Below are positions 27,416 to 36,585 of a DNA stretch of 64,000 nucleotides, one piece after another. The notes beneath the pieces were generated by a model. The model saw only the letters and a program-made list of their open reading frames with translations, ran no database searches and was not told the origin of the DNA. Source of the stretch: Roseibium sp. HPY-6 (GTDB lineage Bacteria > Pseudomonadota > Alphaproteobacteria > Rhizobiales > Stappiaceae); assembly GCF_040530035.1 (NCBI RefSeq), contig NZ_JBEWCD010000002.1, forward strand, positions 1,612,001-1,676,000, read 5' to 3'. Position numbers and translations under genes: made by a program. Positions within the stretch are counted from its first letter, which is position 1. Every line of letters starts with the position of its first letter.

Positions 27416-28924
27416 ATGGTCTTCAGTTCACTGGAATTCATCTACCTGTTCATGCCCCCGGTTTTGCTGGGTTACCTGATCCTGCGCCACTACGGCTGGG
27501 AAAACGGCATCATCTGGTGGCTCATCATTGCCTCGCTCGCCTTCTACGGCTGGTGGACCCCGATCTATCTGCCTTTGCTGCTCGGATCGGTCGTCATCAA
27601 CTACGGCTTCCACCGTGTCCTGCGGGCCGTCAGGGACAGGTTCATCCTGATCTGCGGCATCGTCTTCAATCTCGGACTGATCGCGGTTTTCAAATATGCC
27701 GACTTCTTTATCGGCAACGCGAACCTGATCGCCGGTGCGGATATCCCGCTGCTGCATCTTGTTCTGCCGCTGGCGATCTCCTTCTTCACGTTCCAGCAGA
27801 TCTCGTTTCTCGTCGACACCTATAAAGGTGATGTCACCGAATGCGATTTCCCGCGCTACATGCTGTTCGTTGTCTTCTTTCCGCAGCTGATCGCAGGACC
27901 GATCGTGATGCAGAAGGAAACCATTCCGCAGTTCAAGCTGCCGGTCTTCAAGAACAAGCTCGTCCTCAACCTGGCCGTCGGCAGCACCCTGTTTGCCATT
28001 GGCCTTTTCAAGAAGATCGTGCTGGCGGACGGCATTGCGCCTTACGCGAACTCCGTTTTCAACCTTGCGGAAACCACATCCGGCGTGCCGTTCGAAGCGG
28101 CCTGGATCGGTGCACTTGCCTATACGTTCCAGCTCTATTTCGACTTTTCCGGTTACTGCGACATGGCCCTCGGCCTTGCGCGCATGTTCGGAATTCGCCT
28201 GCCCGTGAATTTCAATTCACCTTACAAAGCAACCAGCATCTCCGACTTCTGGCGCCGCTGGCACATCACGCTGTCGCATTTCCTGCGGGACTACCTCTAC
28301 ATTCCGCTTGGCGGCAATCGGAGTGGCCCTGTGCGGCGCTACGGCAACCTGATGATCACGATGCTGCTCGGCGGTTTGTGGCACGGTGCCAGCTGGACCT
28401 TTGTATTTTGGGGCGGCCTTCACGGCGCTTACCTTGCGATCAACCATGGCTGGTCCGCCCTGGTGAGTGCCGGTTACATCCCGTCACTTCTGCCGAAGTC
28501 CGTTGGCAAAGTTCTGAGCCGTGGCATAACGCTGGTGGCGGTCGTGGTGGCCTGGGTCTATTTCCGTGCGGAGAGCTTCGACGGCGCCAACAACATCCTG
28601 GCCGGAATGACGGGTCTTTCGACGGTCTATGAGCCAAAGCTGTGGGACACCATGGTCACCAGCACTGCGCCGGTCTGGGCAGCGATGATCTGCCTTGCGG
28701 CCATTGTCTTCCTGCTGCCGAACTCGATCGAATTCACGGAAAACTACAATCCGATCCTCGGTCTCAGGAAGTTCGTGGCTCAAAGAAAATCGGAAGGGTT
28801 CCTGCCCGTGCGCTGGAAGCCGAGTGCCGGTTGGGCCGCAGCTGTTTCGGTGCTCTTTGCGGTTGCTCTCATCCAGACCTACCGCCTGGCCGAGATGACC
28901 GAGTTCATCTACTTCAACTTTTAG
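27416..28924 (+). CDS. algI: MBOAT O-acyltransferase, AlgI-like
   Basis: This 502-residue polytopic membrane protein belongs to the MBOAT family. It carries the landmarks of AlgI/DltB-type enzymes: FWRRWHITLSHFLRDYLYIPLGG near residues 278-300 with one conserved His, and GGLWHGASWTF with the catalytic His at 323. It would pass acetyl groups from a cytoplasmic donor across the membrane to a periplasmic acetyltransferase, probably the SGNH protein upstream. The ATG lies three bases after the AlgK-like stop. The acetylated substrate is inferred from context. Confidence 0.9.
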   Translation: MVFSSLEFIYLFMPPVLLGYLILRHYGWENGIIWWLIIASLAFYGWWTPIYLPLLLGSVVINYGFHRVLRAVRDRFILICGIVFNLGLIAVFKYADFFIGNANLIAGADIPLLHLVLPLAISFFTFQQISFLVDTYKGDVTECDFPRYMLFVVFFPQLIAGPIVMQKETIPQFKLPVFKNKLVLNLAVGSTLFAIGLFKKIVLADGIAPYANSVFNLAETTSGVPFEAAWIGALAYTFQLYFDFSGYCDMALGLARMFGIRLPVNFNSPYKATSISDFWRRWHITLSHFLRDYLYIPLGGNRSGPVRRYGNLMITMLLGGLWHGASWTFVFWGGLHGAYLAINHGWSALVSAGYIPSLLPKSVGKVLSRGITLVAVVVAWVYFRAESFDGANNILAGMTGLSTVYEPKLWDTMVTSTAPVWAAMICLAAIVFLLPNSIEFTENYNPILGLRKFVAQRKSEGFLPVRWKPSAGWAAAVSVLFAVALIQTYRLAEMTEFIYFNF

Positions 28925-28937
28925 AAAGCGCGCCGAA

Positions 28938-30902
28938 ATGAAGTCTCGTCTAATTGCGCTTGCTCTTTTCGCTGTCACGGTTGCGCCATGCTCCGTGGCA
29001 GCGGAACCCGCCCGGAAACCAGGCTATCTGATCCTGCCGGCACAAGATGTCGGCGTTGATCTGAAATCAGGTGTCGTAACCCGCAGGAAAGTGTCCGGAC
29101 AGTGTCTGGAGACGGTGTCAAAGGCAGGGCCGTTCCGGTTGATTGTAAGCAGAGAGGCCGGAGACGACGTCCCTGTCGTTACCGTCAACGGCATCAGGCA
29201 AAACTGGGTTACCGACGTCGCCGGATCTGCGAGGCTTGGTGCTCTCCGGATCGCCCGGGACGGGTCACTGGTGCTGCTGCGCACCTGGAAAACCGGTGAA
29301 AAACAGACGGAATTGCTGCAAGACGGACGGATCGTCCACCAGTGGAAGCGCGGCAGTTCACCGAAACTGCTGAAGTTCACCGAAGACGCGGCATTGATTT
29401 TGGAAAGCCAGAGCGATCATTCCTGGCATCTCAATCTCTATCCAAGACGTCCGGATGGCCAAATCGAAGCGCAATCAAAGACGCTGGTCGATTTCGGAAA
29501 TTGCCAACCGGGACGGCTCAGGATTGCTGGGAACGTCCTGTGGGCACAATTGGACTGCGGCAAAGGGCGGCAAAACGGCGTTTACAGGATCAATCTGGAG
29601 ACCGGCGACATAGGCGACCCGCTCCTGGTGTCTCCGACCGCAGAGTTCGCTGTGGTTCCAAAAGCAGATCGTACAGCGAACGGTCAGACCGTCGCCGTTG
29701 TCTCAGGAACACCGGCAGCGCTACAGTTTTACTACGCCGCAACTGGGCTTCTCCTGTCTCAGTCAGGCGAGGTACGCGCATGTGCATCCGATGCGGAAGG
29801 TTCCCAAAGCTGGAACCAGAGCTACCGGTTGCAGTCGCTCGCAACGCTTTTTGAAAGAACCGGATCGGAGCTGTTTGCGGCCCTTGCCCTCAAATCCATG
29901 CGATTGACCCTGGCAGCGCAGGATGGAAAGCACGGACGAGCCGGACCATCCACACCCGCATGCGGTTGGAGTTCGACAATTTACGGGCAAAATCCGAGAG
30001 AACGACTCAGCCTGATGATCAATCAGGCGATGATTGCCAATGCCCTTGCCAGTTCATGCAGGAAGCTCGGTCCGCTATGCCCCCATTCAATGGCGCAGGA
30101 AATTAGGGCTTCCAACCTGTGCCTCGTGCGCGCCTTCGATGCGGATTTCGATGAGACGGCCGGAATCTACCGGATCAGTAGTGAGGCGGGTTTTCGGTTC
30201 GCCGGCCACTATGCCCCGTGGAACTGGCAAATTTCGTTCGCCGCAGTGTTGGCAGAGCAACCGGATGCCGCCAGCAGACAACGTGCCCAACAGATTGTCC
30301 GGACGTTCCTGAACGAATGGCAGGTCGATGAGAATGGCGGCCTCTGGCGCTATTGGCCACATGCCTACTATTCCGAAAAAGGCATGACGCCCCCTCTGCT
30401 TGAAGATCAGCGGTTCGAGGACACCGGCCACGCGGGGATAACACTCCTCACCTTGAGTGACCTTATGGCTGGCGGTTCTCCTGAAACGGAAGATCTTGTC
30501 CGCAGGCGTCTTGACTATCTGCTCTCCTTCGGCACCGAAACGCCAAGGGATCTCAATGGGGACGGTCCGCAAGGAGATCGGTGGTTTCCGGCCGGAGGAT
30601 GGAGCCACTTTGCGACCGGTAAATTCAGAGAGGCCTATCAAGCGCCCGTACCGGGCCGGTTTTCTGCGGACACCCTCTACGCCTATGCATCGCTGTTTGA
30701 TCCGTCGGCGGAATTCCGTCTCTCGCTCGAGTTTCACACATGCACGACCACCTGCGTTTTGGAAAAGCGGCATGCGTATTCGAGTTGGCAGTCGTTCCTG
30801 TCTGGCAACCCGTTTTTCCAAGTTTCAGCGACAAAGTTCGGAGTTTCGCGTGAACGAAACCGGGAAGTGCACAACAATCAATCGAAAATTCATAACCCAT
30901 GA
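28938..30902 (+). CDS. Exported protein of unknown function, possible helical-toroid polysaccharide enzyme
   Basis: The 654-residue protein has a clear Sec signal peptide (cleavage after about residue 22, VAA before EPARK). Residues about 30-290 look like beta-propeller-like repeats. Residues about 290-600 look helical with motifs such as HYAPWNWQISFAAVL, WRYWPHAYYS and EDTGHAGITLLTLSDL, which recall alpha/alpha-toroid lyases, hydrolases or uronate epimerases. I cannot place it in a family. By position it could replace AlgL (lyase) or AlgG (epimerase), neither of which is present. Its stop overlaps the kinase start (ATGA), which couples polymer export to signalling. Confidence 0.75.
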   Translation: MKSRLIALALFAVTVAPCSVAAEPARKPGYLILPAQDVGVDLKSGVVTRRKVSGQCLETVSKAGPFRLIVSREAGDDVPVVTVNGIRQNWVTDVAGSARLGALRIARDGSLVLLRTWKTGEKQTELLQDGRIVHQWKRGSSPKLLKFTEDAALILESQSDHSWHLNLYPRRPDGQIEAQSKTLVDFGNCQPGRLRIAGNVLWAQLDCGKGRQNGVYRINLETGDIGDPLLVSPTAEFAVVPKADRTANGQTVAVVSGTPAALQFYYAATGLLLSQSGEVRACASDAEGSQSWNQSYRLQSLATLFERTGSELFAALALKSMRLTLAAQDGKHGRAGPSTPACGWSSTIYGQNPRERLSLMINQAMIANALASSCRKLGPLCPHSMAQEIRASNLCLVRAFDADFDETAGIYRISSEAGFRFAGHYAPWNWQISFAAVLAEQPDAASRQRAQQIVRTFLNEWQVDENGGLWRYWPHAYYSEKGMTPPLLEDQRFEDTGHAGITLLTLSDLMAGGSPETEDLVRRRLDYLLSFGTETPRDLNGDGPQGDRWFPAGGWSHFATGKFREAYQAPVPGRFSADTLYAYASLFDPSAEFRLSLEFHTCTTTCVLEKRHAYSSWQSFLSGNPFFQVSATKFGVSRERNREVHNNQSKIHNP

Positions 30903-33900
30903 GCGAGCATCACTCTGACGACTTACGCAAGGGACACGGGTCTGGGCAGCAGAACCGAGGGGACAGAAAAATGCGCAAGTGGATCCGGGAACTCACCTAC
31001 GATGCCACGTTCTGGCTGGTCCTGGTCTTTATTTCGGCTTCTGCCATTGCAGCCTACGTGCTCGCCGTTGACTTCGGGCAAAAGGCACGAACCGCAGACC
31101 TGGCCGCGGCAGCGCGCGCGCAGTCGGAGCTGTTGACTGCTGCGCGATCCTTCTATTCCCGCGAAGTGATCGATAAACTCTATTCGTCGCAGGACGTCTC
31201 TGTCAGTCACGACTACCACGGCAAGGAGCTGACCATTCCGGCGCCGGTGTCCATGACACTTGCTCTCGAGGACGAGCTCAAAGCACAAGGCGCCAGCAGC
31301 GCAATCCGGATGCTGTCGAACCACCCATGGCCCTGGCGCAAGGACAGGGAGCTCGATGAATTCGAACAGGAGGCGCTGGCGGCGCTCGAAAAGACGCCTG
31401 ACGTTCCCTATCAACGCCTGGAGCACCGGGATGAGGGGACTTTCTTCCGAAGCGCAACAGCCGTTCGTATGGAGGAAAGCTGCGTTGCCTGCCACAACAC
31501 GCATCCCGAGTCGCCGAAGACGGTCTGGGAAGTGGGTGACATCAGGGGAATACAGGAAGTCGTCATTCCGGCCAGCGCCCTTTACGGCACAGGCTTTACC
31601 TCGATCAACAATCTGATCTTCATGCTTGCGGTCGCATTCGCCGCCGCGCTGGCACTGACCTTCGTTCTTTCCCTGCAGCGCCAGCGCGCGATGATGCGGC
31701 TTGCAGGACTGGCCGAGGCCGAGCGTGAAAAGAACGACGCGTTGGTGAAGGCGACAACGCGCGCGGAGGCGGGAGAGGCGCAGGTCAGCGCGATCCTGGA
31801 CACGATGCTCGATGGTGTTCTGACCATCTCTCCCAAAGGTGAAATTCTGAGCGCCACCAGGACGGCGCAGATGATGTTCGGTGCCGAACGCGCAGAGGAT
31901 CTGGTCGGATGTCTCATTTCTGATTTTCTGACTGAAACCGGAAACGAAAACCTGCCGTTTGAGTGTTTTCCTGGCACCACGAACGCGATTGAAACAGCTG
32001 GAAAACGGCTGGAAGTGGTCGGCGTAAGACTGAACGGGGAGGAATACCCCGTGGAGATGTCCCTGTCGGAAGTCGTCGTTGACGGATCTGCGTCCTACAC
32101 GGCAATTTTCAGAGATCTGACGGACGAAAAAGCCGCCGCCGCGAAAGTGAAGCAGGCAGAAACCCGCCTGGTCGATGCCATTGAATCGCTGCCGGACGGA
32201 TTTGTACTTTATGACGCCGATGACCGGCTGGTTCTGTGCAATAGCAAATACAAGGAGTTCTACAGCTCAAGCGCTGACCTCATTCAGCCGGGCGTCAAGT
32301 TCGAGGACATCATTCGTAACGGCGCGATGCGAGGCCAGTATCAGGTGCCTGAGGGCATTCTGGAAGATTGGGTCGCGCTGCGCATGGAGCATCACCAAAA
32401 TCCGGGTGCGCCGATGGAGCAGCATCTCGATGACGGGCGCTGGCTGCGCGTGATTGAAACGCGTACCAGCGAAGGCGGCCTTGTCGGTTTCCGGGTCGAC
32501 ATCACAGAGCTTAAAAATCGTGAAGCGGAGCTACGCCGGAACGAGGACTTGCTGCGAAACGTTGTCGATGCCTCGTTCGATGGCGTGATCGTCATGAACG
32601 GGGACGGTATCGTGCTTGATTTCAGCCCGGCCGCGGTCGATGTCTTTGGTTGGGACGCGAGCGAAATTGTCGGCGAAAAAATGTCCGACTACATTATTCC
32701 AGACAAATACCGCAAGGCCCATGACGACGGGCTCGCCAAGTTCCTGAAGACCGGTGAAGGACCGGTCCTTGGAAAGAGGATCGAGATCGAGGGACAGCAC
32801 AAGGACGGTCACGAAATCATCGTCGAACTGGCCATCCGGCATACCAAGGGGGCGGAGGGACCGCTGTTCCTTGGATATGTGCGCGACATCACCGAACGCA
32901 AAGCGGCCGACGCTGCACTGCGGGACGCGAAGGAAAAGGCGGAAGCTGCCAACGAGGCGAAAGCGAAATTCCTGGCGATGATGAGCCACGAGATCAGAAC
33001 GCCCATGAATGGTGTTCTGGGAATTCTCAGCCTGCTGCGGGACACCGAGCTGAACCCGGCGCAGGCGGACTACGTCAAGACCGCACGCGAATCCGGACGC
33101 TCCCTGCTTGAGCTGATCAACGACATCCTGGACTTTTCGAAGCTTGAAGCAGGTCGCATGGAACTTGATCCGGCGCCATTCCGGCTGAAATCATTGGTGA
33201 AGAGCGTTGTCGACCTGTTCATGCCGATTGCCCAGGACCAGGGGCTTCAGCTCCTGATGAAGTATCCCTCCAGTCTGCCGCAAAACGTGATCGGCGATGC
33301 CGGCCGACTGAGACAGGTGATCCTCAATCTTGTCTCCAATGCGGTCAAATTCACGGAGATTGGCTTTGTCGAAATTTCGGTCGATATCGAAAAGGATGAT
33401 CCGCTCGAACCGACCTTCCGTTTCTCCGTTAAGGATTCTGGCATCGGCATTCCGGAAGACAAGCACGAGGCACTTTTTGGCGACTTCGTCACTGTCGATA
33501 CCAGCTATACCAAAAAGCAGGGCGGGACAGGTCTCGGGCTGGCAATCTGCAGGCAGATCGCGCATTTGATGGACGGCGAGGTGCTTGTTGAAAGCGAGCA
33601 GGACGTCGGCAGCACGTTCGTCTTTGTCGTACCTATAAAGCTGTCTGAAGACCAATCGAGTCTTCTTGATGAAGAACGCGATGACACGGTTGCCGAACTG
33701 CCAAACGATCTGATCATTCTGCTTGCCGAGGACAATGCGACAAATCAGATCGTCGTCAGCCATGCCTTGCAGAGTTCAGGGTGCGATATTGATATCGCAA
33801 ACAACGGCAAGGAGGCGGTCCAGGCGGCTTCGAAACGCGACTACGACTGTATCTTGATGGATATTTCGATGCCGGAGATGGACGGGATCGAAGCAACGCA

Positions 33901-34471
33901 GCGTATTCGGCGCGGACAAAGAAATGTCGAGACGCCGATTGTCGCCCTGACGGCCTATTCGCTGCGTGGTGACAAGGAACGTTTCCTGGAGTCCGGAATG
34001 ACGGACTTCCTTGCAAAGCCGGTCGAAAAAGAAGACCTGTTGGCCTGCATTGCCAAAAATGTCCACCGGCATGCCACCGTTTCGAGCGGGGAGAAGGTGG
34101 ACGTAAAAACCGCGAGTCTCGCGGCGGCGCGCGACATTCTCCACACCATGCCGGACGAGTTGAAACAAAAACTGCTTCAACAGTTTATGGATGACACTGT
34201 CAAACGGCGCCAGGCGGCCCTGGAAGCCATTGAAGCGGGTGATCCGAACCAGCTGGAACGGGCAACGCATGCGCTGAAGAGTGTCGCGGGTACGTTTGGT
34301 GCCGTCGAGCTGGCAACGATCGCGACCACGGTCAACACACTTGTGCGGGACGACAAGATGACCGCTGCCATCGGCAAGTCGGATGAACTTGCAGAGGTTT
34401 GCGACCGCACCCTAACGGAAGTTAAAGCTTTGGCTGACGAAATAGGTGTAAAGGTTGTGTCGGAAGACTGA
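30899..34471 (+). CDS. Hybrid histidine kinase with CxxCH periplasmic sensor
   Basis: The 1,190-residue kinase has membrane segments at about 38-57 and 238-260. They enclose a DUF3365/Tll0287-like sensor with Cys195-Val-Ala-Cys198-His199, a c-type heme motif. Three PAS-like domains (about 290-405, 420-540, 545-670) follow, then HisKA with His697 (MMSHEIRTPMNG), the ATPase domain (about 735-920, with Asp-Ser-Gly-Ile-Gly), a receiver with Asp988 (LMDISMPEMDG) and an HPt domain with His1124 (ATHALKSVAG). It should sense redox or a small ligand and pass phosphate to the sigma54 regulator 31 bases downstream. The start overlaps the preceding stop. A Met at residue 25 is an alternative start. Confidence 0.92.
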   Translation: MSEHHSDDLRKGHGSGQQNRGDRKMRKWIRELTYDATFWLVLVFISASAIAAYVLAVDFGQKARTADLAAAARAQSELLTAARSFYSREVIDKLYSSQDVSVSHDYHGKELTIPAPVSMTLALEDELKAQGASSAIRMLSNHPWPWRKDRELDEFEQEALAALEKTPDVPYQRLEHRDEGTFFRSATAVRMEESCVACHNTHPESPKTVWEVGDIRGIQEVVIPASALYGTGFTSINNLIFMLAVAFAAALALTFVLSLQRQRAMMRLAGLAEAEREKNDALVKATTRAEAGEAQVSAILDTMLDGVLTISPKGEILSATRTAQMMFGAERAEDLVGCLISDFLTETGNENLPFECFPGTTNAIETAGKRLEVVGVRLNGEEYPVEMSLSEVVVDGSASYTAIFRDLTDEKAAAAKVKQAETRLVDAIESLPDGFVLYDADDRLVLCNSKYKEFYSSSADLIQPGVKFEDIIRNGAMRGQYQVPEGILEDWVALRMEHHQNPGAPMEQHLDDGRWLRVIETRTSEGGLVGFRVDITELKNREAELRRNEDLLRNVVDASFDGVIVMNGDGIVLDFSPAAVDVFGWDASEIVGEKMSDYIIPDKYRKAHDDGLAKFLKTGEGPVLGKRIEIEGQHKDGHEIIVELAIRHTKGAEGPLFLGYVRDITERKAADAALRDAKEKAEAANEAKAKFLAMMSHEIRTPMNGVLGILSLLRDTELNPAQADYVKTARESGRSLLELINDILDFSKLEAGRMELDPAPFRLKSLVKSVVDLFMPIAQDQGLQLLMKYPSSLPQNVIGDAGRLRQVILNLVSNAVKFTEIGFVEISVDIEKDDPLEPTFRFSVKDSGIGIPEDKHEALFGDFVTVDTSYTKKQGGTGLGLAICRQIAHLMDGEVLVESEQDVGSTFVFVVPIKLSEDQSSLLDEERDDTVAELPNDLIILLAEDNATNQIVVSHALQSSGCDIDIANNGKEAVQAASKRDYDCILMDISMPEMDGIEATQRIRRGQRNVETPIVALTAYSLRGDKERFLESGMTDFLAKPVEKEDLLACIAKNVHRHATVSSGEKVDVKTASLAAARDILHTMPDELKQKLLQQFMDDTVKRRQAALEAIEAGDPNQLERATHALKSVAGTFGAVELATIATTVNTLVRDDKMTAAIGKSDELAEVCDRTLTEVKALADEIGVKVVSED

Positions 34472-34502
34472 CAGCCGACCCTGTACGCGGAAGGAACACA
34501 CG

Positions 34503-35975
34503 TTGAAGGTTCTGATTGTTGAAGACGCATTGCCCCTTGCGACAGTCTATGGTCATCAGCTTTCCCGTGCGGGTCTGGAATCGGTTCACGTGGAAACCGG
34601 CTCAGATGCGATGAGCCGCTTGCGGAAGGGCGGGATCAGCGTGGTCCTGCTCGACCTGCAACTGCCGGATATGAGCGGTATGGACGTTCTGGCTTCCATT
34701 CGCGAAGAAAGGCTTCCCGTTACAGTTGTTGTCGTCACCAGTTCCGGGTCTATCAAGACCGCGGTCGATGCGATGCAGGCCGGAGCCTATGACTTTATCG
34801 TCAAGCCGGTTGCCGAGGAAAGGCTTGTTACGACGACGCGCAACGCGCTTGAACGCGAAACCCTGACCGAAGTGGTTGAGGAGGTTCGCAAACCGGCGCA
34901 GGGCAAGGTTCAGCACGGTTTCGTGGGCTCTTCTCTGCCAATGACCGCCGTATACAAGATGATCGAGAGCGTCGCCCGCTCCAACGCGTCTGTGTTCATT
35001 ACCGGTGAAAGCGGCACCGGCAAGGAGGTCTGCGCCGAGGCGATCCATCGGTCAAGCCCGCGTGCCAAAAAACCGTTTGTCCCGCTCAACTGTGCCGCAA
35101 TTCCGAAGGATCTGATCGAATCCGAAATTTTCGGTCACATCAAGGGCGCCTTTACGGGTGCGACATCGGACAGGGACGGCGCGGCCGCACGCGCGGATGG
35201 CGGGACACTGTTTCTGGATGAAATCTGCGAACTGGAGTTGAACCTCCAGGCCAAACTGCTTCGGTTCCTGCAAAGCGGAACAATTCAGAAGGTAGGCAGC
35301 GATTCACTGAAGAAAGTCGACGCGCGGATTGTCTGTGCAACCAACAGGGATCCCCTGGAAGAAGTGGAGGCAGGGAGGTTCCGCGAGGATCTTTATTACC
35401 GCCTTCATGTCTTGCCGATCGGCTTGCCACCGCTTCGAGCTCGCGGCACCGATGTTCTGGAATTGGCAAGACACTTCCTCAGTCAGTTTTCAGGCGAAGA
35501 GGGTAAGGATTTCAAAGAGTTCTCCGTCGAGGCGGAAGAAGCATTGCTGGCACACTCCTGGCCAGGCAACGTACGTGAAATGCAAAACACCATCCGCAAT
35601 CTTGTCGTTCTGAACGAAGGACCCATCGTCGGGTCGGACATGCTGACGACATTGCAGGGACGCGTGCCGGCAGCACCGAGAAGCGAAGGGGCTCCGGTCG
35701 CCCGGTTGGAGGCGAACGTGCGGGAAACTGAGGGTGCCGCCGCACCGGTTGGTTCTGGGAACTGGCCTGCACTGACACTGCCGCTCGGACAGTCATTCGA
35801 TACCCTGGAGCGGAAAATCATCGAGGCGACGATAGACGCTTGTGGCGGCAGTTTGCCCAAAACTGCGCGCGTCCTTGAGGTCAGCCCCTCGACGCTCTAC
35901 AGGAAAAAGGAAATCTGGGCAGAGCAGGACGGGGAGCCCGATAACGCGGATGAGATTCCCTCGGAAAGCGCCTGA
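34503..35975 (+). CDS. NtrC-family sigma54-dependent response regulator
   Basis: The 490-residue regulator has a receiver domain (1-120, phosphorylatable Asp51 in LLDLQLPDMSG). An AAA+ domain (about 140-370) carries Walker A GESGTGKE, the sigma54-contacting GAFTGAT loop near 215 and Walker B TLFLDEICEL. The C-terminal Fis-type helix-turn-helix lies at about 435-480 (GGSLPKTARVLEVSPSTLYR). The TTG at 34503 is preferred because GGAAGGA lies just upstream and the receiver begins at once. It would activate the five sigma54 promoters around it, binding the shared upstream motif; this is inferred. Confidence 0.93.
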   Translation: MKVLIVEDALPLATVYGHQLSRAGLESVHVETGSDAMSRLRKGGISVVLLDLQLPDMSGMDVLASIREERLPVTVVVVTSSGSIKTAVDAMQAGAYDFIVKPVAEERLVTTTRNALERETLTEVVEEVRKPAQGKVQHGFVGSSLPMTAVYKMIESVARSNASVFITGESGTGKEVCAEAIHRSSPRAKKPFVPLNCAAIPKDLIESEIFGHIKGAFTGATSDRDGAAARADGGTLFLDEICELELNLQAKLLRFLQSGTIQKVGSDSLKKVDARIVCATNRDPLEEVEAGRFREDLYYRLHVLPIGLPPLRARGTDVLELARHFLSQFSGEEGKDFKEFSVEAEEALLAHSWPGNVREMQNTIRNLVVLNEGPIVGSDMLTTLQGRVPAAPRSEGAPVARLEANVRETEGAAAPVGSGNWPALTLPLGQSFDTLERKIIEATIDACGGSLPKTARVLEVSPSTLYRKKEIWAEQDGEPDNADEIPSESA

Positions 35976-36005
35976 TCCGGAAAGGGCATTCGCTCAAACG
36001 CCCGT

Positions 36006-36584
36006 TCAGGTGCCTTCGGCAAACAACGCTTCCGCAACACCGAAGGCTGCCATATGTGACGACACGGGAAGCTCTCCTGCCAGGATCGACCGGCGAACAT
36101 CTTCGTGGCGCATCGTGACGACATTTGCGTCTTCCAGGTCGCCGGAATTGGCCTGTGAAAGCTGGAAGACGTGGCGCGCAAGGAAGATATGCGCCCGGGC
36201 AATGCGCTGATTGCCATGCACGACAAGCGCAGGACCTGTCGTCCAGCGACCGCCTCCGTAGCCGGTCTCCTCCAGTAACTCTCGCCTAGCGGAAAACTCC
36301 GGGTCTTCGCCGGCGTCGATCTGGCCTCCCGGCAAGGTCAGGCAAACCTTTCCAACCCCGTGCTTGTACTGGCGAAGAAGGAGAACCTCATCTTTTTCCG
36401 TAAATGCGTAGACCGCAGTGAAGGATGGCAAATCGATCCGATAATAATCATCGACAATTTGCCCTTCCGGAAGACCGACGGTCTGGCGAACGATCCGCAA
36501 ATGCTGGCCGGTGTCATAGACCGTGTCGCTTTTGAGCACCGACCAGCAAACCTGTTCATCCTCGTCTTTTGAAATGGCAACCAT
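36006..36584 (-). CDS. NUDIX hydrolase, ADP-sugar pyrophosphatase-like
   Basis: The 192-residue protein carries the Nudix box (about residues 88-112: GGQIDAGEDPEFSARRELLE, then Glu-Thr-Gly). It resembles ADP-ribose or nucleotide-sugar pyrophosphatases, which cleave NDP-sugars into a sugar phosphate and NMP. The ATG at 36584 lies one base after the stop of the phosphomannomutase-like gene, so both should be transcribed from the same sigma54 promoter. In this setting GDP-mannose or GDP-mannuronate turnover is a plausible role but unproven. Confidence 0.85.
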   Translation of the reverse strand: MVAISKDEDEQVCWSVLKSDTVYDTGQHLRIVRQTVGLPEGQIVDDYYRIDLPSFTAVYAFTEKDEVLLLRQYKHGVGKVCLTLPGGQIDAGEDPEFSARRELLEETGYGGGRWTTGPALVVHGNQRIARAHIFLARHVFQLSQANSGDLEDANVVTMRHEDVRRSILAGELPVSSHMAAFGVAEALFAEGT

Positions 36585-36585
36585 C

